This document shows, piece by piece, positions 23,828 through 38,100 of a DNA stretch of 64,000 bases (positions are counted from its first letter, which is position 1; each line of letters opens with the position of its first letter). The stretch spans positions 310,001 through 374,000 of the forward strand of contig NC_036458.1 in assembly GCF_002775205.1 (NCBI RefSeq). The letters run 5' to 3'. Origin of the DNA: Xiphophorus maculatus. Lineage: Eukaryota > Chordata > Actinopteri > Cyprinodontiformes > Poeciliidae. A model generated the notes under the pieces. It saw only the letters and a list, made by a program, of their open reading frames with translations. It searched no databases and was not told the origin of the DNA. The translations under genes were made by a program, and so were the position numbers.

Positions 23828-25779
23828 CCTTCTCGTTTTGTTTGGCAACTTCATTTACGCTAAAACACACACACTTCTCTGGAGGTTTTAAAAGATCAAA
23901 CCTTAGATTTCAGTTTATTCCTCAGTGTAAAATTCAGATTATGATCAGATTATTTTACGCACAAAAAGTAAAACTGGAACATTGTATAGCTTAGACTCTT
24001 GAACTGATGACTTTCTATAATTGCTTCATTAATAATCCATTACTCTGTTTTATTGGGACGAAATATGAGACCAATTTTCCTTTGCCATTTTTCAAAATGG
24101 GAAAGACAAAAGAACATTTGATTCAAGGAGGCAGATGGAAGCAATCATTAGCATTAGCAGTTTAAAGAAATGGAACATCAGGCGGACCAGAGTTTATCCT
24201 CTAAGTCATTCCAGAAGACAAAATGTCCCAAAGCTTCCTGGAAGAGACACAGAGCAAACTTCACACTTTGTCCTACCGTCAACAGGTAGCTAGAATACGA
24301 TCACTAACGTTAGCAGGAAGCTAGCATATCATCACCAACGTTAGCAGGAAGCTAGCATACATCACTAACATTAGCAGGAAGTTGGCATACCATCACTAAT
24401 GTTAGGAGGAAGCTAGCATATCATCACGAATTTTAGCAGGAAGCTAGCATACCATCCCCAAAATAAACAGGAGGCTAGCACACTACCAACATTTGACCTG
24501 GACCAGAACCAGAACCAGAATGATGGTGGTGGTGCTGGTAGGAGTTTGTCCTGCAATTTCATTCTCGCTCTGTCCACCTGTTTTTGTGTCCTTGGGCAAG
24601 AAACTTTACCCACATCGCCTGCTGGTGGTCAGGGGGTGAACTGCATAAAGCTGCTGCTGCTAACAGCTGCTCTGGAAACATTTCTTCTCTCCAACAAGTT
24701 TTCCAATAAATCTGCTGAGTTTCTGATGATTATTTGAAAAACTACATTTATTATCCCTTTTGAAACTCAGCAGGAAAGTTTGGACTGTGGTCTGTTGTTG
24801 GTCCGTTCTGCCAAAGTGGAACGCTCTCAAACAGAGCATAGAGAAGAACAACGACCCAATTCATTTTCAGTGAATTCAGAAACTGTGCATGGAGAGGCAG
24901 ATGGTACCACGGATCCTCCCAGCAACAAGGTCCAGGGGTCAAGGTTCAAGTCCTGCCAATGGATCATAAGCCTGGAGTTAAAAGGTTCTGGCCGCTGCTA
25001 TCTCTGGAAGGATTTCAGTAAAGATGGCCGCTGCAGTTCTCTGTTTCCAGCAGTAAAGATGGATTGTAAAGTTGCAGAGAGCGACAGCACGGTCAGCACA
25101 GGAAGGAAACAAACAAACAGGAAGCTCAGCTAACAGCAGCGGCCGTTAGTGGACCGTTGGCTGCAGCGGATGTGATGCGTTCACTGACTCAGAGTGCTTT
25201 CAGTTCATTATCATCATTTTCAGCCATTGTCTATTTTTACCGTCTGCCTTCGTCTTCTTCTGCTGATGCTGAATTCACCACCTGTCTCACGTTGATGATG
25301 TAACAGTCGGCTAAAATGCGACTCGGCCTTCTGCCTGCAGACGCTTTGAAAACTTTGGGGTTTAGTTCCACATCTGGAAGAGGAACAGATCAGGTTTATC
25401 TTGAGAAAAGATGGGATCTGGTTGCGTTGTGCTTTGGCAGCTGGCGGTTCTCCTCACTCCAAAGTTCTCCAGGTTTCCAACATCAGATTATCTGCAGCTT
25501 CCCGCCGCCCAGCCGTCATGCTGCCTCTAAGCAGCCAATCAGAGCCCAGCTGCTGAGTCATGCCGCCATGTTGAGCTTTTCCAGCTGAGAAATTAGTTCA
25601 AAGCTTTGAAAACTGACAGAAAGGCAGATGATGAATTATTAATACGTTCTGTCTGAGTTTCTGCTCCGGTCAGACTCTAGTCTCTGTTCTCAACTCCAGC
25701 TGGGCCCCCTGGAGAGGCCCCCGGGCCTCAGGTTGGGAACCTCCCCGGTCAGCTGCAGAGTGGTTAGAAACGCAGCACC
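23828..25779. other. Intergenic DNA between UBALD and foxj1
   Basis: No coding exon recognised. It holds a minisatellite at 24284-24482. An open frame at 24780-25133 (117 codons) shows no recognisable domain, and I see no splice context for it. Part of this divergent spacer may contain foxj1 enhancers. Confidence 0.4.
24284..24482. repeat. About 31-bp minisatellite with GCTAGC core, six diverged copies
   Basis: Units of the form gttagcaggaagctagcata plus ccatcactaac, with substitutions and small length changes between copies. More diverged than the array at 19.3 kb, so probably older. Confidence 0.85.
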
Positions 25780-25870
25780 ATGGAAACCGGCCGGCCAATG
25801 GGGGAGCGGGAAGCTGTTTACTGGGGGGTGTCCCGTTACCATGGTTCCGGGACAAACCTCCGTCAGCAGG
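25780..25870 (+). promoter_or_regulatory. foxj1 promoter with CCAAT box and two degenerate X-box motifs
   Basis: GTTACCATGGTTCC near 25836 keeps the left half of the RFX palindrome, and ACCATGGAAACC near 25779 keeps the right half. A CCAAT box (ggccaatggggg) lies between. RFX factors regulate foxj1 in vertebrates, so these are reasonable sites, but neither is a full consensus. Confidence 0.4.
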
Positions 25871-26028
25871 TATTAAACTGGCGCCCCGGCGGAGCCCCGA
25901 GCCGCGGACACACACACGCACAGAGGAGCGCAGACTGTAGCGGGACTGGCGCAGACTGCAGGTGTCCGGTTTTGGTGTTTAAAGTTCTCCAAACTGTTTC
26001 CTTTGGGATCTAAAAGTTTCTCTTCAAG
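25871..26028 (+). other. foxj1: Non-coding 5' exon of foxj1
   Basis: A GC-rich segment ends in a good donor (caag|gtgagttt at 26028/26029). A matching acceptor (cttcacttttag) lies at 26405, and the start codon follows at 26475. This gives a 5' UTR intron of about 377 bases. The 5' end is a guess from base composition. Confidence 0.55.
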
Positions 26029-26474
26029 GTGAGTTTCTGGATTCCTTAGAGGCTTCTGGTTCCGAAGACCTGAAATATCTAAACTGATACTTTTACTGAC
26101 TGTTACTTAGAGTCAAAGTGGTTTTATTAATTATTAATGCCATAAAAGTGGCTGCTGGGTAAAGACTGGCGGCGATCAGGATATAACGGGTAAAATGTCA
26201 TGAGAAAAACCAAATGAGCAGATAATGTGAGTTAAGTCACATTTGAATATTTCCACCATTTTATTAGTATCATCAGTAGTTTCTAGTAGTTTCCAGCCGT
26301 TAGCAGCAGAGGAAACGCAGAGACGTCGCTGCGGCAGCGCAAAGATATGCGTCAAACAGGCATGCAGTCATTAAAACACTAAATGTTTCTCGTCTTCACT
26401 TTTAGCGGCCAGGTTGCCTCGAGGTTCGAGTCGGGTAGCAGAACCGAGCCCTGTGTGGCGCAGGACGGGGAGCC

Positions 26475-28607
<2,133 letters not shown>

Positions 28608-28951
28608 AGAAGGGGTCAGTGACTAAAGTGGCTGGGAAGCTGCAGGGAAACGCCTCTTCCTGTCCTGTAGACTCTTGTCCACGCCTGCTTCCTGGAGACG
28701 CCACTAGAGGAAGCAGGAAACAGACGAGACAGAGTCCAACATTAAAAACTAAATGAACAATATTTCTATAGTAAATCTGTAGTTTATAGAGTTGTAGTCA
28801 AATTTGTTCTGACATGTTTTGTTATTGATTTGTTATGAATGGGTTCATGTTCATAGTTCAATATTTTAAAATTCTGAGCTATGTTTCAGGTACCAACATG
28901 AACTAGTTCTCGTTCAGTGGCTCATAAACTGTATTTTCATACAAATTTCTA

Positions 28952-28957
28952 AATAAA
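28952..28957 (+). terminator. Polyadenylation signal of foxj1
   Basis: AATAAA about 345 bases after the stop codon. A second AATAAA follows about 15 bases further on. Confidence 0.7.
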
Positions 28958-28959
28958 GT

Positions 28960-30580
28960 CCATTTAAATAAAATCCTGCCGCTGTCATAAGGAAGCAGAA
29001 AAACAGCTGGAAACTCGTTCCTGAAAGATTCCAGGTTTTCCTAAAATCCTGGCTAAAGTTCCACAAACAGCTGACATGAGGACAGACTTGATCTGTGCTG
29101 CTGGACAGAGGTCAGAGGTCACAGTGTAACACCCTGACCACGCAGCAGACAACAAGTTTAATTCACAGACGGATCCTGAGAGGATGCTGTTCAGGTCCGA
29201 CTCGGAGCTCCGTGTCGGTTGGCCTGGAGTCGGCTAAGGTGCTGCGCTAGCTATGCTGTGCTATGCTACGCTAGCTGTGCTAGCATAGTTGTCAGAGGAA
29301 AGACCTTGGAGTCAGCAAGGTGACGCTTAGCTAGCAGGAGTGTGTTTCCTCGGATTCCAGAGTTTTCCAGAGTTTTCCAGACTGTCATGGTGTCCAGCCT
29401 GATGTCTTCCTGCCATCATGGTGACTCTCTGTCAGCTGCTTCCTCTTCCCTTATTGGCTCAGTGGGGGGTCCAGCCCTCCCCCTCCCAGTGATGAGGTAA
29501 CGATGACCTCACATCGCCGTCATGGTAACCTGAAGCAGGTGTTGCTCTGCAGGTAAGACGATCCTGCGGCTGAAATGCGACGCTGCAAACTGAAAGTTCT
29601 GAAGCAGGAAAGTATTCACACCCTCTGGAGTCCAGATGGATGTAAAATTCTGACCCACCATGATGAACGGGGACTGGATCATCCAGAACCTTTTGGACGA
29701 GCAGAGGTCCAGTTAGCTCATACTGGCCCTGGTTCTGGTTCTGCAGCCCAGCCCGGAGCACTGTACTGCTACCACCGTGTCTGCCTGTAGGTTCTACTGA
29801 TAGTATTGGGTTCAGAACCGGGCCTCAGATTTGTTTTGTCCAACAGGTCGGGTTCAGAGGAAGCATTTGGATCAGAACCTCCGGCTCTAATCAGTGATCC
29901 AGTAACCTGGCACTGCGAGAATCATTGACCACAAATCGACCTCCCAGAACCTCCCAGAACCTCCCAGAACCTCTGGGCCCGGCCCGTTGGCGGCGCTGCC
30001 TCCTACTCGGACCGGACCGGCAATCATTAACCGGTAGGAATGCAGGGAGGAGGCTGGACCCGGCCAGAACCTCCAGAACCTCCAGCAGGAGGATTCAGCC
30101 AAACACGGCGCCGGTTCTGTTAATGATGGACCAGACCAACCTTCTCCTCCAGCAGAACCAGAACCAGCAGAATCTTCTGTGGTTGTTTCTGGTTGGTTCT
30201 GGTTCTGCTGGATCAGTTGCTGCCAGATTCCTCCTCCTGATTGGCTCCCACTCGGCCCGGTCGCCATGGAGACAGGCCGGATGGGGGAAGAATCTGGGTT
30301 TACTGGGAACACCGGCTTTAATGTGGACTGGGAGGACTGGAGGGAGGGAGCAGGGGGGGCGCTGAGCAACCTCCGAGTCCGCCAGGACCTGGTTCAGTTC
30401 TGGTTCGGTTTAGTCTCCCGCTGTGAGCGGGTTCTGGTCCAACAACAGAAAACGCATGGACTCCTTCTGTATGCTGTGTGGCGCCCCCTAGAGGATGTGT
30501 GAGGGAGCAACAAGCTGAGGCGTTTAACTCAAACAAAAACCAGAAATGAAAAATAAAAATGGCCGAACTAAACGGAAAAG
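28960..30580. other. Intergenic DNA downstream of foxj1
   Basis: No coding exon recognised. It contains gctagc-rich sequence (29240-29290), an RFX half-palindrome gtcatggtaacc near 29519, and dense ccagaacctc words (29940-30100). Confidence 0.4.
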
Positions 30581-30584
30581 TTCT

Positions 30585-31790
30585 TTGTTTTGTTTTTTGT
30601 TTATTCATTTATTTATGTATTTATTTATTTTGTTTTTATTTTATTTATTTATTTATTTTTACATTTTATTAGTAATCTTTGAAACATTGATATTGTACAC
30701 AAACATAAGAAGAAAAGAAAAGAAAAAAATATATATAAATAAAATAAAATATGCCAGGGGGGATTTTATACATACAGTGACAAGAAAATCATCTAGAGAG
30801 AATTACAAGATATTAAATTTGCGTAATAAATTTACAATTTCCATGGCTTTTGGATTATTAGAAGACATAATGAGATGATTGTACATATTGAATTATTTAA
30901 TCAAGATGATGAACTTGCTCTTATGTATAAATAATTTAGCAAGAAATAAAATTAGGTTGACAACAAAAAAAGAATCAGTTCTTCTTGTCAGAAGCAGCAA
31001 AGCCAAGAATAAGAGTTTCATAACTGAGAAGAGTTTGAGGATAAATATGAAGAATAAGGTTCATGATTTGGTCCCAGAGTTTCTACTTAAAGCTCCAAAA
31101 CAAACGATTCTTGTCTTCAGCCTGAGAGGGACAGGAAGAGCAAAATGGATCAATATTTGTCTTGAATCTGTTTGGTTGGGCAGCATCTCAGTCACGTCTT
31201 TAACTTTGTTAGTAAAGAGTTTATGAGGCAGAAACCAAACCGTCTCCAGGTGGGACCATCAGGAACCGGGTCCAGCAGAACAGGTTGAGAAATGATCCGC
31301 TGCTGGAAAAGGGAACAAATTTTCTGGTTTTTGGATTTAGACACCACACAAATTTTAGCAACAGAAGAGTCCATTAAATTGTCTGAGGCGGTTCTGGTTT
31401 CTGATTGATGATGCCGTTCAGAACCCTAACCGGGCCAGAGGGAACGATCGGATCCAGCAGCTTCTGGAAACTTAAGATGAGACAGAAATTCACTGTAAGT
31501 GAACAATGACTCTTGGTTATTAAACAGCTGCCTTACATACATTAGATTATTTGTTTTCCAGTAGTCAACATAGAGACGTTTAATCTTGTATAAAATGTCC
31601 TTATTATGCCAGATTATACATTTGTGAGGAGAATATTTGTGCTTATAGATCCAAACATGGTTTGGACAGTTTGACTGGGATTTTCTCAGGATTAAAGTTA
31701 CAGAGCAGAAGAAAATCAACTGAGAGAGAATCTAGAATTAGGACTGAAATTAAAACATGAGGCAGATTGACAGGTTTAATCCATCAGACC
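30585..31790 (-). mobile_element. L1-like LINE 3' fragment
   Basis: The minus strand encodes L1 ORF2 C-terminal blocks: YVRQLFNNQESLFTYSEFLS near 31550 and WRRFGFCLINSLLTKLK near 31220. Its 3' end at the left is a long imperfect (TAAA)n tail (30590-30660). The copy is 5'-truncated with broken frames. Fish L1 such as the Swimmer group is the likely source. Confidence 0.65.
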
Positions 31791-32457
31791 TTTAGAGTTT
31801 TGTTTAAAGTAGAAAAGTCCAGGAAATTTAAATCCCATATCAAGTGGGTTCATGATAACAGACTTTTTAATGTAGCAGATTTTGTGCTTCCAAAGAAAAC
31901 TGAATAATAATAATAACTGGTCAAAACTTTTACAGGTGCTGATAGGGGTAGGGTTAGGGTTACCCTAACTAGTTACCCAAAACAGTGTAGCATCATCTGT
32001 TAGTTGGCTTATTAGTATATTCCTGTTGCTATGGCGATACCCTGAAAGGAGTCGGCCGCTAGGAGGAAGAGAAATGGAGGAAGAGAACGAACTGCCTGAC
32101 GCCTCCAGGTAACTGAAATCTAGAGGAAGTTCCAGGTTTGAACTTTATAGCCCTGTTGCCATTAGCATAAAGAGTTTGAATAGCTTTAATGAAGACGGGA
32201 CCGGAAAAGGTGAGTTTAGATCATTTCAAACTGATTTCTGATCGGTGGAGAATCTGGAACAGTATCTGAGCTTTTGGGTTCAGTTAAACTGAAAAACATA
32301 ACATTTGATATTCAAACTGAAGAAATCCAAGAAGTAGATAAGAATATAAGAAGCTTTGCACAAGATACAAAAACAATATTTCATGTAAAATAATTGATTT
32401 GATTTGATATTTGGTGGATTATAGTTTAGTTTGTCACTTAAGACATGTTCAAGGAGT
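31791..32457. other. Spacer with a short telomere-like palindrome
   Basis: At 31946-31975 a gggtagggttagggtta block meets its complement ccctaac head to head. It is too short to mark a chromosome fusion. No gene is seen; X-box-like gttgctatggcgatac occurs near 32025. Confidence 0.4.
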
Positions 32458-33498
32458 AATGGGCTCTTTGCTCCTCAGCTTCCGCGTTCGGGGAAAAGCG
32501 GCTCAATCGTTTCCAATCTATTGAAAAAGGCTCTTTACACTGGGTGTTAGCAGGGCTTGTCCAAGGTAACAATTAATGATGAACATCGATCCGAAGCCCC
32601 GACAATAAGCTGGAGAAAGGTTTTAAGATGTTCGCCTCGTTATACGTTCACAGATAAGAAGGTGAGTTTTACTTTAAACTTTGTGGCTAACATTAGCTTT
32701 AGCTTATGCTAGACATTTTTCTTATAAAAATGTGCTATTTAAGTGTCTAAACATTTTTCATCCATTCTAACGGACAATGTTTTTACCTTGTTTTCAGTAT
32801 ATTACGTGGTTTATTGTCGTTAGTGTCAGAGACCAAGTAACGGGGATTTTACGGTTCAGGCTTTTTGCTTCTGAAGCCTGAGGAACAACAAGCCCATAGC
32901 TTAACAGTAGAGCAGCTCTGGTGTCGGAGTTCTAGTTCAGCTGATGGTTCAGGTTCAGTTGTTGCTTTTAGAAAAATATGGCCGTGTTCCTTAAGGTCTC
33001 CATGTTATTTCGCTTTATTAGTTTAGCATGTTTCTAGTGAAGCAGGACGGTGTTTCCAGCAGTCTGTACAGGCGGGTCAGTAGCTCGGCTGTCTGGCTCT
33101 GGTCTGCTCTCTGGTTCCCATAAACTCTTTCAGGCTGAATACAGAAGTGATTCCATGGAAATAACACAGGAGGCTCCTTTACCTTCTGCTTTAGGCTGAA
33201 CAAGTTGATCCGGAGTGAAGTGAAGGCTGTAAACTTTGCTGTGCAGCGTTAGCTTTAACTGGTAGCGACGAATATTTACAAACCACCGTCTTCTTAATTC
33301 AGGACTGTTTGGAAATCCATGAAAACTTAAAAGCCCTTTATATTAGGAAGACAATAATGTTCATAGTATAGTTTTATTTGCGTCTGAAATACGACTTTGT
33401 CTTTTCTAGCTGTCATGGTAACTCAAAGCGGGGAAAAAAGAGAGCCGCATTTGCGCATGCGGTTGTGACGTCAGCGCGGCAGGTGCAAAGAGCCCATT
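32458..33498. mobile_element. Non-autonomous DNA transposon with 17-bp TIRs, family unassigned
   Basis: The left end aatgggctctttgctcc (32458-32474) and right end ggtgcaaagagcccatt (33482-33498) match as inverted repeats at 16 of 17 positions. GAGT flanks both sides and may be a short target duplication. The interior (about 1 kb) holds a short open stretch before a GTGAG donor near 32660 (INDEHRSEAPTISWRKV) that might be a relic of a coding exon, but no transposase is recognised. Confidence 0.6.
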
Positions 33499-35087
33499 GA
33501 GTGAAAAACAATATAATTAGATGTTGCATTTTCTTGTTCAATACTCATATTTGGAATGAAACACTTCTTTTCGTTAGATAGCTGTGTTCGCTTTATTGCT
33601 AACGTTCAGGTTATAAACTTCTTCACTTCCATTGGTTAGAACAGTGTTGCCTATACACAAGAACTCGCTCTCACTGCCCCCAGTGGACAACAGCAGTACA
33701 ACATGCACATAAACAGAAAGTGACAGGATACAGAACTTGCCACTGTACCTTTCAAAGTAAATTAGAAAACATGGACACAGACCACAAAGTAACTCAAAGA
33801 TAAGTTAAGATGAGAACATATTCTAACATTAGATCTATAATATCTAAAAAAGAGCAGTGAAACTGAATACATATTTTAACGTCCTTCATTAATTTCAAAT
33901 TTTGTCCCAGAACTGTCTTAAATATATTATTTTGAAATAATTGTTTCTATATTTTTATTAATGTGTTAATAAAAGCAGAGAGTGTTCGGATGCAGATTTC
34001 TGACTTGATTAAAACATAAATTCATGTTTTATTTTCTTCAGATTTTCAGCAGATGAGAACTGAAGCTGACTTTTCGCTTCCGGTCAGCTGACTCTTCTTT
34101 TCCGGTCAGCTGACCTGCAGCTGTGTTCTGTCACATGACTGCGCTTCTTCCGCTGACCCCTCCAGCTCCAGTTAGACCAGTAAATCCCCGAGCAGTTCTT
34201 ACTGGGATTCCTGGAGAACATCTGTCTCTGCTGTTTCCGGCTCCAGGAGTCCGAACCGGACCACGACCGGACCTGTTTCCGGGGGTTAGTTTGTGCCGAA
34301 GGAACCTCCAGGTAGGATGACCCGTGGAGCTCTGAAGCGGTTTCTGTGGGAAGGTGAGAAACCGGAGTCAAACCGGATTCTTCCAGAAACGGACGGGTTT
34401 TAAACGCAGTCCGGCGCAGAGACGCCACAGGGGCAGAAACAAGTCAGGGGTCAAAGTTCGCATCAGCAGAGAAGTTAAGACAAGAGTCCGCCATGATGGC
34501 TGCTTCACGGGAAAAGCTCAATAAAACAAGGAGGTCGCTGGTTCTGGTGCCGGTTCTGGAATCCAACAAAAGCTAGAGACGAACCCTTCTGGATCAGGCA
34601 GAACCAGACAGCCTGTGTAGATGGTTCAGGGTCCAGCTGGATGGGTTCTGGTTCTGATTGGCCCGGGGTCGGTCCAGGATGGAGCAACAGGCTGTGTGGC
34701 TGAGTCCGGACCGGGACAGAACCAGTACTTTCCTGCTGGTTGCGACCCGTTTCGTCATGAACAGAATCGGTACTGTCAGGTTCTTGAGACGTTTGAGTTT
34801 GATTTATGTGAACCGGGTCTTTAGGTTCTGGTCCGATGTTGGGAACCGGGTTCCTGTCCAACTCTGCGCTCCTTTGATGCTGAAGCCATTTTATTTTATT
34901 CACCTTTAATGTTATAAAATGGAAAACCTATTAAAAATCCTTCGGTTCTGATTGAAGTCTGTAATTTGGTTTTATTCTTATTTATTTTATTCCTCCACTG
35001 GTTGTCTTCTGCAGCTTTTCTGTATATTGTTTCTGTTGCTTTCATCTTCTTTTAATAATTCTAAAAAAGCTTTCATTTCCGGCAGAG
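33499..35087. other. Intergenic DNA upstream of amdhd2
   Basis: No coding exon recognised. Two identical ccggtcagctgac words lie at about 34080 and 34101. 34500-34870 is dense in ggttctg words. Confidence 0.4.
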
Positions 35088-35143
35088 CGGAGCGTCTGAT
35101 TGGCCGAGCCCCCTGCAGATCGGAGCGTCTGATTGGCCGAGCC
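35088..35143 (+). promoter_or_regulatory. amdhd2 core promoter: duplicated 23-bp block with inverted CCAAT boxes
   Basis: The block cggagcgtctgattggccga plus gcc occurs at 35088-35110 and 35121-35143, exactly 33 bases apart. Each copy has an ATTGG (inverted CCAAT), the last one 21 bases before the start codon. Such NF-Y tandem sites are typical of TATA-less promoters. Confidence 0.55.
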
Positions 35144-35156
35144 GCCGGGCGCCAAC

Positions 35157-38100
35157 ATGCCGTCCAACAAGTCCGTGTCCGACGCTCCCATCATCCAGTT
35201 CACCGACTGTAGAATCCTGAGGGAGCACAAGCTGCAGAGGTACTGTCAGGGTCAAAGGTCAAAGCAACGTGGCCTGCTTAGATCAGTGTCAGGTATATCT
35301 GTACTAAACTGGCTAAATATAAGATACCTGATAACTCCGTCGGCGCCTCCTACAGGAATGGGTTGTTCCAATACTTCATTTTTTTTTTTTTTTTCTTTCG
35401 AAAAATTTTTATTGTTACTGTAAACATTTAAAAACATTACATTGTTGCAATTATTCAGAAATTTCTAAAAACTTTCAAATTCATCAATTTAGGCTAAAAG
35501 AAGCTAAGAACAAGAATTATAAAATACAAAATCTCTGTGTGTTAAAAGTTGAGCAGGACCGGGGTGACTCCCTCCCAAGTCCGGAGCCGTCCCGTCCTTC
35601 CAGACAGCGCTTGGTGCTCAGAGGGGATCCCGCCCTAAAGCTCCTTCCCTCCTGCCTCACCCGGAGAGCCAGGCCGCCGCTGCTTGGACCTCTGCTCGTG
35701 GAGCGCCGGCTCCTTCGTCCACGGAGGCGCAGGCGATTCTTCTTGGTGGCTGTGTCCTTGGCGCGCCACCTGCAGCCCTTGATGTTCCTCTTTTGCTGCT
35801 GCCATCCGGATCACAGCCACGGGGGGCATCTGCCTGCGCCTGCTCACCAGCAAGTTTCTGGAGGTCCAAATGGCGTCTTTGATGGTGGCTGGGGTGAGCC
35901 ACCTCTCAGCGAAGTCTTTTTTAGTCATTTTCTGCTGGCTCACCCCGTACAGCACTAACTGTGCATGGAGGACCTCCCTTGCTGGCAAGTGTGGGAATTG
36001 CAAGGAGCCGGCCTTCGCCCACAGGTCCACAGCAGCGCTGCACTCCCACAGCAGGGGCCTCACCGACTCCGGCGCGCCACAACCGGGTCGGGGGCAGATG
36101 GACGTTGCAGACATGCCGCGTGAGTGCATAACGGCTCCGACCGGCAGGATCCCATGAGCCACCATCCATGACATCCTGGAGTCTGTTTGGAAGGACGGGA
36201 CGGCTCACGTTGCGCCAAACGGTGGAGGCGTCTCCGTACAGGAGGCCGCGCACTGGAGTCACTGGTTCCCGGTCCTGCACAACAGGGGCAATAAAACAAT
36301 TAGTTAAAATCTTGTTCTCCTCTCCTTCCAGTCCAAAATGTTCTAAAAATTTCCGAATAAAAGCATATATAAGAGAAAGGTTAAAACCTACTGGGGTTCT
36401 AAAATCTCTTATTTTTAATTTTCTGTATCTTTTTCTGTCTAAAAAGTCATACCTGTCTTGTTTGTCATTAAAGCCATAAATATTTAAGAGGTTAAAATCC
36501 TGTCCGTTAAAAGTCAGATTTGCTAAAAGTGCTCGTCCCTCTCTCACCACGGTGCTCCCCTTCACCAAGATGTGCGGGTTGTTTATTAAAATGGCCACGC
36601 CGTCATTTTTATTTCCATTGGAGCCGCTCCATATAGACGGCCGTGGCCACAAGTCCTGCCACCGGGTGTAAGTCTTTAAAAACGGGAGTGAACATTCTTG
36701 TAGTAAAACCACATCTGACTGTACGGAGGTTAAAAAGGATAAAACACTCTGGGCTCTAACTCGCGACTTCACACTTCTAACATTGATGGTTGAGAAGGTG
36801 AGAGTCATGAGTATGATGGCTAAAATCACGTACGACATTTTAAAGGATTAAAGACAAGATAAGACTAATTTAAACCCATGTTAAAAAACGGGCGGTCATT
36901 AAAACAAGGCGGGTTCAGAGACTGTCCTGTGAACAGAGCTCTTCCTTCCCACATGGTGGTGCAGGTCGGGTTGGAGCTCCATTCCCCCTTCGGACTCTCG
37001 GTGTCGGCCGTCTTTCTAAAGCCGTTACCTTGTTTGGGTCCTCCGGGGTTGATTGGTGAGCAAAGTCTAGGAACGAGACCTCATTGGATGAGCCAGCGAG
37101 GAAGGCTTTGGATTCCTCTCCGAAAGAACCGAAGAGTTCCTCCAGCCTTCCTCTCTTCCCTACCTTGGGGGTAAGGTCGGGAGGTGACTCAGATGCCGGC
37201 CTCTTAGCCAGCTGGGCGTCGGGGAGGGGGGCATCATCGCTGCTGTCCGTCTGTTCCTCCTCAGAATCCGAGCTAGCTCCGCCTTCGGTTAGCATCTCCC
37301 CCCCCTCACTGGATGTTTCGGTCTGGGGGGGGGCTTCCTTCCCCTCCCCGCTTCCCGCCCTCTCCTCCTCTCCTCCAATCAGAGGACCTGGCGGGAGATT
37401 TGAATTTTCCGACCCAGCTGAGTCCACTTGCTCATTAGCCGTTTCTGTTGGCGTCTCTTTTCCTTTTTTCAGTTTATTTGCAAACGACTTTGGACAGTCT
37501 CTGAACAGATGATCCTGTCCACCACACAAATTACATTTCCGCCCGTTCCTACATTCATCAAAAGTGTGTCCCACTTCTCGACATTTACCACAGAAGACTT
37601 TCTCACAAGTTTCGGCCAGATGACCATGCTCGCCGCACTTCCGGCACAGTTTGGGTTGGCCTTGATAGTGAATGTAGCCTCTGTTCTCCCCCAGGACTAT
37701 CATTGAGGGGAGATGCTTCAGGCCCTGGAAGCCTTGGGGGTCTTCCCATTGTTTAATGGGGACCCGCCAAGCACAGTTCCAGATACCGTCCACATCCCGC
37801 ACCTTCATAGCCTGGCCTCTCACAGTGCAGTATCTACCCAGCCACATACAGATGTCTTCAGCACTGACAGTCTCATTGAACATCCTGACAATCACCGTTT
37901 TCAGGGAGTTGTCAGTCAGTTTCTCGACGTCAAAAGCTGAAAACTGGGTCTTAGCATTTTCAAACCGTGTCCAAAATTCCTTAAGAAGTGCGGCAGAGCA
38001 AAAACTTACGTCATATCCTTTGTTGAAAGGCAGGGTAAGGATACAATTCAGGTCATCTGGCCGAAACTTCAGCACCTGTTGGATTAGTTTTCTGGAAAAG

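Noticed and set aside
24780-25133. A 117-codon open frame as a new gene
   Set aside because: No domain, no family resemblance, no supporting splice or promoter context. A frame of this length is expected by chance in 64 kb.
31946-31975. Interstitial telomere or chromosome fusion point
   Set aside because: Only about two TTAGGG units on each side. Too short to mean more than chance or repair insertion.
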